A stretch of 64,000 nt of DNA, from the NCBI GenBank assembly GCA_013396655.1, contig WBMV01004987.1:554886-618885 (forward strand). The letters run 5' to 3'. This DNA is from Campylorhamphus procurvoides (lineage: Eukaryota > Chordata > Aves > Passeriformes > Dendrocolaptidae). The notes beneath the pieces were generated by a model, which was given only the letters and a program-made list of their open reading frames with translations, did no database searches and was not told the origin of the DNA. Of this stretch, positions 57,601 to 64,000 are shown in pieces. Position 1 is the stretch's first letter. Every line of letters begins with the position of its first letter. Made by a program: the position numbers and the translations under genes.

Positions 57601-58900
57601 GCTTTATGCTCTGTGTGCTAAACAGAATTTTGCCTCAAAAGAGCAGGTATCCTGGATGACCTGAGTCCTCTGAAGTGCAAGGTTTGCTCCCTGAAGAGGG
57701 GAATGTCACCAGGAGCAGGTGACAATAGCTGTTCCACCCCACCTGTGCCCCACATGCTGAACCACATATGGCAGGAGCTATAATAAATCATGACCTATGA
57801 GAGGGAAAATCAATTCTGCCAGGGCACAGTGGTCTGTAATCAGACTGCAGTGGACAGTAGAAGACATTCTCAGAGGATCTGGTGAGAAACAAATAACAAA
57901 ATGCTGGTCGTATCACACTCCACTGTTACCATCAGTCAGCCATCACCTCACACAGCCCCCCATCGCCAGCTGGGCATTGTCCTCACCATCTTACACAAAG
58001 GCAGCTGGTGGGGAGGCTGGGTGACTGTCCAAAGCCATCCACGAAACTATTGCTGCAGAAGATCATTTGGTTTCCTTAAACAAACCGCCCATAGTCAGGC
58101 AGCAAAGCACCTCTCCCACCCTGCCCGCGCTCCGGAGCAGCAGGACAGGCTGGGGACAGGAGCCTGCAGAGGAACCTCAGCCTCTGGCTGTCCCTGGCAA
58201 GCAAGGACAGGCGTGTGTCCCTGCACAGATGGTTGCACAGCACCTCCTCCTGCCAGCAGCCCTCCGGAGCTCTCTCTGAGGGAGATGGAGACTGTCTCTT
58301 TCGGGAATGTTCTGCCCAGCAAAGCCCTCCGTAGGTGGGGCTGTGCAGCCCTGGAAGGAGAGAGGCTGTCCTTGGAAAAGCTGTCCATGGAATACTAATC
58401 CCTGTTACTTTTCATACCCTGGAGTACAAGATGAGAGATGATGTGACAAACACGATCTAAACAGGCTCAGCCACCAGACCTTCCTTCGTGGGCCATATTT
58501 TACTCTGCAGAACCTCGGCTCTGCCTGCTCACCTTTTGAGCAGATTACTGCTGGTGCTGAGGTTCTCTCTGCCTGCTGCACCCACATCAGCCAGTTACTG
58601 GGATCTCAGGAGTGTTCTGCTTCCAGAGGAAAAAAAGAACTTAATCTTCCTTTTTATGGAAAAGGTAACTGTGTTATCCATATACTGAGGCAGCCTTGAA
58701 GGACTGAGTTTAAGAGATAATCTAATTGCCACTAGATAGCATATCTCAATTACTAATTATAATGGAATTCAGAATTGCCTTTAGAAAAAAAAAATACATT
58801 CCTTCTTTGCTAACATAACATTTTGTGTTGTGTTCTGTTTTGAAATCAGAAAGCTTAAAAAAACATATATAGAAAGAAAATAACTAAAAATACACCACCT

Positions 58901-60927
58901 GCCAGTGAAAACCTAGCTTTATTCTGTCTTATCTACCACCAACCAGGTTAATAACCAGCATCCCAGATGGTTTCTTTATACAAATACGTACATCTCCCCA
59001 TAGTGAATCTTTCAGCTGCTTCCCAAAACTGCTGGCACTGTGTTACCTTGTTTCCTTGGCAATTGCTGTGCCTTATGCTCACCCTGAACGTTATGCAGCT
59101 GGAATGGGTTTCAGAAGATGCCATCCCCTGCCTGTGGCTGTTTTCAGCACCAACAAGGAAGGGATGCAGGCGTGGACAGTCATGTCTCTACCAAGGAACA
59201 GCAACAGAGATATTAAAACATTCTGTGCAGCTGGTCTTTTCCTCAGATGATGAACTCTGCTGAAGGGTTCTTTTAACTTGCCCAAATCCCCACATAAGGC
59301 TACACACCAAATATCATGGTGACCTTGATATGATACCATAGGGCTGTAGTCAGAGCAATAAAGGTACAATTTTATTTCTCTGCAGCACTCAGCAACATGA
59401 ATTGTCATAAACTACTAAAACACAAACACCACCATTGTGGGATGCTATGATTGTTCTCCCTCAGTAGTTAAGTATCAGGGTCTCCACAATTAGAAGTGGT
59501 TATTTCCTAATTCTTATGTGTCCAAGCTCACTTGAGGTGAACAGCTGAGCTCATTTCTCTTCTTCTATTTCCAGCAGTGAAGTGTGTTTCATATCAATCT
59601 CCAAACCTATTGCTACCACTTTGAAAACCTGCCACCTTCTAAGAAGTTTCAAGAGCATCAAACCTGTTACATAATGATACAGAAACCACACAGAATTTGT
59701 TTTTTCCTGATTCTACTTCCGTCACCTGAAAAACTTGCAGTTACATTTATTATAATGACTAAAACCATGCTACTCTGTGGCATGGAGTCTAAAGCTTCTT
59801 GGGAGCTCAGCAGCAGTGGAGTTTGACATAAGGTAGACTGCCATCTATGTTGATCTGATTTCTGTTGGTATCCATATGACACATGCCCCTTTATACCACA
59901 CTGAAGGCTGAAAGATTGTAGTTCTAGATGGCTTGTAATTTCTAAGGGTACAGAAAAAATCATTTCAAAGAATACTCTAGGAAACAGAGTAACACAGGAG
60001 AGCACAGGCTGAGGCTTGCATGATCACAGTTCCATCCACGTCTATTACACTGATAGGAGTGATAAAAAACAATTCGTTTCATTTAAAGCAAAACACAGAT
60101 CACTATGATGAATCTTATGAACATTTTAATGAAAACAGAGGACCAGCTGTTCAGATTCAGTCAAGAAACCAATGCTAAAATGACAATCCTAATCCTGGGG
60201 CTAATATAAACCCAGCAGATTCAGCTCCCTGTTTTTTAAAAGAGTATTCTTGCCATGCCTTCCCACTCTAGGGCATCAGGAACTTGGTGAAAATTGAATT
60301 GAAAATTGTTCACAATTTCTTTTCCTGTTGCTTGAAATCCTGTTTAGGCATTTGCTTCACTTCTTACATAAAGGAGTAAATAACTCAAGCATTACAATAA
60401 AAAGGCAACAAAACAACCAAGCAGGGACAGAGTCCTTTGAGTTCACAGCAGAATAACATACTTCTCATAACTTTCCTTTCCAGGACTGATGCAGACAGTA
60501 GGTAAAGTTCTTCAGTGCCCTAGCTACTTTGGCACCTTATGTGTCATTCACAGATAAAAATTAAAGCACTTACAAAACAGAATTGAATCTCCTAAATAAA
60601 ACACAATGAGTTTGAAAATTTTCACAAGTGATAAATTAACAAAAAAGAAGAATAATTCCCTTGAGTGATTTGAATTAGTCCTAGTCAGACTAATTCAAAA
60701 TTACATAGCAAGTCAGTGTTAGGCTAATGCAGTAATCTAATACTCTCCTTAAAAATCTACAGAAACCAAAAATAATAAAAAAGCCCCAAATGCCCAAACA
60801 ACACTTAGCTCTGCCTATATGTATAACTAGTATTGATAACTAAGAATTGCTACGTTCCAGAATCACAACTGCCAGAGAAAAATCCATTACAGTGTTAAAA
60901 AAAAAAAAAAGCCTGCTCTGCAAAGGT
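58901..60927 (-). other. C19orf12: C19orf12 3' UTR and flank
   Basis: Sequence after the C19orf12 stop codon on the minus strand. A 14-base homopolymer (60897-60910, T on the sense strand) lies 17 bases past the stop, and a perfect 12-bp hairpin lies at 60669-60699. Sense-strand AATAAA hexamers (TTTATT on the plus strand) are at 59746-59751, 59371-59376 and 58918-58923. Which one is used cannot be told, so the true end is uncertain. Confidence 0.4.
60669..60699 (-). other. Perfect 12-bp hairpin in presumed C19orf12 3' UTR
   Basis: TTTGAATTAGTC (60669-60680) pairs exactly with GACTAATTCAAA (60688-60699) across a 7-base loop. It lies about 230 bases after the C19orf12 stop codon, so it is probably transcribed. 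The flanks do not extend the stem, so it is too short for a typical miRNA precursor. Confidence 0.6.
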
Positions 60928-61193
60928 TCATTCTCCATACTCTATCTGTGCTCTCAGCTCCTTGGAGAGGTAACTGACCAGCACTGCTGTCAGCTTCTGT
61001 TGGAGACCAGCATTTCCCATTACAAGAGCAGTCAGCTGAACAACATCGGTCCAGTCTAAGTGCCTGATAATATCAACAGCTTCATTATAGAGTTTTTGTT
61101 GCTCAGTAGGAGGCAATTCCAACAAAATCTGAGGGACTGGCTTGAACTGTCCAGAACTCATCCAGGCACCAAGCAATCCACCAACGGCTCCTC
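60928..61193 (-). CDS. C19orf12: C19orf12 terminal coding exon
   Basis: The acceptor, read on the minus strand, is CTGTCTCTTCTAG, with AG at 61195-61194. The exon starts at 61193 with GA, completing a glycine codon, and runs to TGA at 60930-60928. It encodes the second half of the glycine-rich hairpin ([19 protein letters not shown]) and the C-terminal helical domain, ending [11 protein letters not shown]. Confidence 0.95.
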
Positions 61194-63173
61194 CTAGAAG
61201 AGACAGAGAGTTGTTAGCCTTTGCCAGTTAAAGCCTGAAATTCTATTCACACCCTTCATCAACAATGTTCCCACCTTCATTAAGTGTCTTTAGGATAAAT
61301 ACAAGATACTCAAAACACCACGAAGGACTGTTAAAGCTCTTTACATCCACAGCAGTCACAAAGAAACTCTCTACACAGTCAATGCTAATAGCTTCAAGCT
61401 AGAACCCAGAAACAGAGCACTCCCTAGGACACTGGTCTCTATAGGGTAAGCTCTACTACTAAATTAAACTCTCATGGTATTCCTGAGGCCGTGAGTTCAA
61501 CCTAGCACCGGTCTTTTCAATCTGTTACTTGTCAACACATGTTGTGCTCTTTTATACACCTTTGTATTCTGTACCCCAAAACCCTATAAGTCAAAGAACT
61601 CTACCTACATAAAGTTGTCATGGTAAGTTTTTTCCCCCCCTCCTTAAGGCAACATTTCATTAGACAAAAATTCTGTAATTTGCAGCTTTTACACAGCTGG
61701 CAATTTTCCCAGGATACCACAGAAATACTTGAAAGCCTACAATGGCAGAATTCATCTGCAAGGGACTTTTATGAGAACATCAGTATCTGATTTAGGGGCA
61801 CTTATTGCAAAAGGCACTAGAAGTATTGATGCCTAAGCTCCTCACCCACCGAGACAAGATTTGTTAGATGATCACACTTTTTCCCCCAAAGCAACACCCT
61901 CACAAGCCATTCTTTTCAGAGCAAGCAGTCCTTAGAAAGCAGGATTGTTGCAAGTTCCTCCGGTCACTGTTTCAGATGGAAGGTAAATAATTCAACCTCT
62001 CATTCTTGGTGTAAGGCGGCAAGAAGGACAATCCCCACTACCCAGTCCCACAGCCATCCAGCCTGTCTGAGTAAGTGAAAATCCACTCGATTGCAAATGT
62101 CTCTCTAACTGTCCTAAAGACTCAGGGTTGTCTATATATCCTTGGGACTGGCTTAAACAAACATTTAAGAGAAAACACAGCCAAGAGTAACTTCAGTATT
62201 TCTCATCATCTCACTCAAGAATGAGGCCACATACATTATTACCTTTACTTCTGATTTTAAGCATACAAATTTCTTACAAAAGCTCAATTCCACTTCTTTG
62301 TTCATGATAGCTTCAGTCACATGTTTGTCAAAACACTGATTTGGCTATTAAGCTTTGTACTTGCAATAGAAGTAAAGGCATAGTTTCACTCTGCGCTCCC
62401 CACACAGAATTTCCTTCTTTTATTGTAACTCAGCCTAGCAAAGCCTCACACAGGAATATTGCAATTCACTCCAATACCAATAAGCCTGTGAAATAGCTGG
62501 AACTGCTTGCAGGACTAAGGAGCATTCAAGGACCAGAGCCAGCAGGACTTCAGTGACAAGGCAACTTTTAAAGTAGACAACTGAATTCAAGAGTTACAGA
62601 GGAGAAACAGCTCTTTAATATGCAACTTCAGCTTTCCTGTAATTTTACATACCAAAAAGGAAACAAAGTTCATCAAGAAATGAATAACAGGAACTTTTAA
62701 AATAAGGAAATAAACATAGTTTTTAATAAGATTGTTTAGAAGATGATCATGTCCCATGCTAAGTCTGACTAAGAACAGTTACTCTCACTCTACACCCCAA
62801 TTCTGTTTCTTCTGTGCCATCAGGCACCATCATCCCCCCTGACTGCTTCCATCATCTGTGTGCTCCTTTGCTCCTGCCTCACCCCTCACCTCTTCACTTC
62901 CCACTGCAGCATGAGTGCCCCTTTCCTTCAATGTACACCTACTACACAGACTTCCTAGTTTCTTCACTCAGGGATGTAGCCACCCTCTTGTTCCTAAATC
63001 AAAACACACTTACCTACAGCAATTCCAGGGGGACCTCCCATCAGACCCCCAAGAAAAGCTGTGGCACCGGCCAGCAGTGCCCCCTGACCGGAGTGTTTGA
63101 CGGCAGCTTTCATCCCCTTCGCCTCTGAAACTTGGCAGAGCAGCTGCATCACATCATCCACAGGGATGGGCAT
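60928..63173 (-). CDS. C19orf12: C19orf12 homologue (locus span, coding exons 63173-63014 and 61193-60928)
   Basis: Orthologue of human C19orf12, a small membrane protein of mitochondria, ER and their contact sites. Human mutations cause the neurodegeneration with brain iron accumulation form MPAN. Its biochemical role is not settled. The two coding exons join to 426 bases, or 141 residues plus stop, the length of the shorter human isoform. The order is an N-terminal helix ([20 protein letters not shown]), a conserved [13 protein letters not shown] stretch, a glycine-zipper hydrophobic hairpin (about 30-66, many GG pairs), and then a soluble helical tail with [11 protein letters not shown] and a [13 protein letters not shown] motif. 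The start at 63173 has an in-frame TAA 12 bases upstream, so it cannot extend in this exon. It is tail-to-tail with PLEKHF1, as in mammals. Confidence 0.95.
61194..63013 (-). other. C19orf12: C19orf12 intron
   Basis: 1.8 kb bounded by GTAAGT (63013 downwards) and TTCTAG (ending 61194). AT-rich. No exon, named repeat or RNA gene was recognised in it. Confidence 0.8.
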
Positions 63174-63190
63174 CTTGGCGAGTTAAGACC
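63014..63190 (-). CDS. C19orf12: C19orf12 first coding exon
   Basis: The acceptor AG is at 63192-63191, followed by 17 bases of 5' UTR (63190-63174), ATG at 63173-63171, and 160 coding bases to the donor GTAAGTGTG beginning at 63013. It encodes 53 residues up to GGPPGIAV plus the first base of a glycine codon. The start has A at -3. An untranslated exon must exist beyond 64000 or between here and the window edge. Confidence 0.93.
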
Positions 63191-64000
63191 CTGGAAAAGA
63201 TGTTTAAAGTTACCTTTTGATCACTGAAACAGCGACTAAATCTGTCTGCTAAATGAATTTAAGGAATAAAACCAGTTTTCAAGAGTCTGTGAGAGAAGGA
63301 CGGAAATGGTTAGTTCTGTGTGCAAAAGTGCTTTCTCTTTCACTTCTGGGAAAACTTCAGAAAACTGCTGAAAGTTGCTGAAAGTGCAAAGGAGACTGCA
63401 GAGTATACCACAAAACACCGGGTTTCACAGAAATTACAGAGAATATTTTGAGTTGGAAGGGACTCATAAGGATCCCTGAATCCAAATCTTCAGTGAATGG
63501 CCCCTATAGGGATTGAACCCACAACATCTGCTATGAGCACCATGCTGGAACCAGCTGGGCTAAGTCAGAGATTCTACAGTGGGCAGTATCTCTAATTCTG
63601 CAGCACATCGTTTTGCCCTGAGCAATTCTCACACGTCTTCTGCATCACACATGACCCCGAGAAAAAGAGAAGGCACAGCCTCGCTCTGCCACAACCAGCA
63701 GATTATAATTGGCAAATCTGTCAGGTATTTTCTCCTTGTCCTTATTCTTGCCACAAATCACTTGGTTGTTTTCACCCATTGGTTCTTCTCCCTGTTCTCT
63801 TACATGCTTAAGCACTTCCATGCTGATTTCTGAAGGTGGTAGCCTTTCTGTCACCACAAAAGTGCCTGAATAAAGGAACAGGTTTCAGGAGGAGTCAGAG
63901 AGGAGACCTGGGACTGGGGATCAATGGGGTGCTCTGGAGACAGGCCATCAGAAATGCAGGGGTGTATGTGTACAGCAGTCGGGACTCAGAGCAGACACAC
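63191..64000 (-). other. C19orf12: C19orf12 5' intron (part)
   Basis: Sequence upstream of the first coding exon on the minus strand. It holds one SINE and otherwise nothing recognised. No CpG island is present, so the promoter is further right, outside the window. Confidence 0.55.
63423..63567 (-). mobile_element. TguSINE1-type retroposon (tRNA-Ile head, CR1 tail)
   Basis: On the minus strand the element starts near 63567 with a tRNA-Ile-like head. The A box TAGCCCAGCTGG is at 63562-63551 and the B box GGTTCAATCC at 63519-63510, with the spacing of a tRNA gene. It then passes into a CR1-LINE-like 3' end (GAGTCCCTTCCAACTC, then TTCTGTGAAA) ending near 63423. This head-tail combination is that of TguSINE1, a SINE family known from passerine birds and mobilised by CR1. 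The copy carries scattered substitutions and is old. It lies in the 5' intron of C19orf12. It is not a functional tRNA gene, since no intact acceptor stem is seen. Confidence 0.75.

Larger units (their letters stand above)
47227..58900. other. Intergenic, between convergent PLEKHF1 and C19orf12
   Basis: No gene was recognised. The numerous open frames of 60-160 codons are not protein-like and overlap on both strands in moderately GC-rich DNA. It contains a triple-arm inverted repeat (50248-50280), a duplicated GAGCTGCTGCAAA (54006-54033 region) and a motif-rich candidate conserved stretch (54130-54640). No transposon could be named. Confidence 0.5.

Noticed and set aside
61485..61545. B-box-like GAGTTCAACC in the C19orf12 intron
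   Set aside because: No A box at the right distance and no SINE tail, so it cannot be called a retroposon.
63423..63567. Functional tRNA-Ile gene on the minus strand
   Set aside because: The A and B boxes are degenerate but recognisable, the acceptor stem cannot be closed, and a CR1-like tail follows, so it is a SINE.

Overview
This window is nuclear DNA from a bird, almost certainly a songbird. Three things support that. Split, intron-containing genes of vertebrate type are present. The order and strands VSTM2B(+), POP4(+), PLEKHF1(+), C19orf12(-) match human 19q12 as I remember it, and the avian chromosome that corresponds to it. A short tRNA-Ile/CR1 hybrid SINE of the passerine TguSINE1 type lies at about 63.4-63.6 kb. 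There are no bacterial, viral or CRISPR features.

Layout: 1-2399 is the last intron of VSTM2B. Its final coding exon is 2400-2488, and its 3' UTR runs to about 3.1 kb. From 3.1 to 20.9 kb I find no gene. POP4 (RNase P/MRP subunit p29) occupies 21.2-25.3 kb and is locally misassembled. A 973-base block carrying coding exon 3 appears twice (21287-22259 and 22412-23384). The first exon with its CpG-rich promoter is stranded on a 150-base contig between two N gaps, downstream of exon 2. Collapsing the duplicate and moving that contig upstream gives an intact 220-codon frame, the same length as human POP4. From 25.3 to 40.6 kb is gene-free. A 43/34-bp minisatellite leads into a CpG island at about 41.06-41.68 kb, taken as the PLEKHF1 promoter. 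PLEKHF1 is coded in one exon (44926-45747), followed by a 3' UTR to about 46.8-47.2 kb. From 47.2 to about 58.9 kb is a tail-to-tail intergenic region. C19orf12 is on the minus strand, with coding exons at 63173-63014 and 61193-60928; its 5' exon and promoter lie beyond the window.

The four genes do unrelated jobs: a cell-surface Ig protein, tRNA 5' processing, endosomal and lysosomal membrane traffic, and a mitochondrial/ER membrane protein. They are neighbours by conserved synteny and not a pathway. I see no new gene system. The most useful observations are the POP4 assembly error, the minisatellites beside two promoters, a perfect 12-bp hairpin in the presumed C19orf12 3' UTR, and several AT-rich stretches that look like candidate conserved non-coding elements. 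Those last need a genome alignment to confirm.
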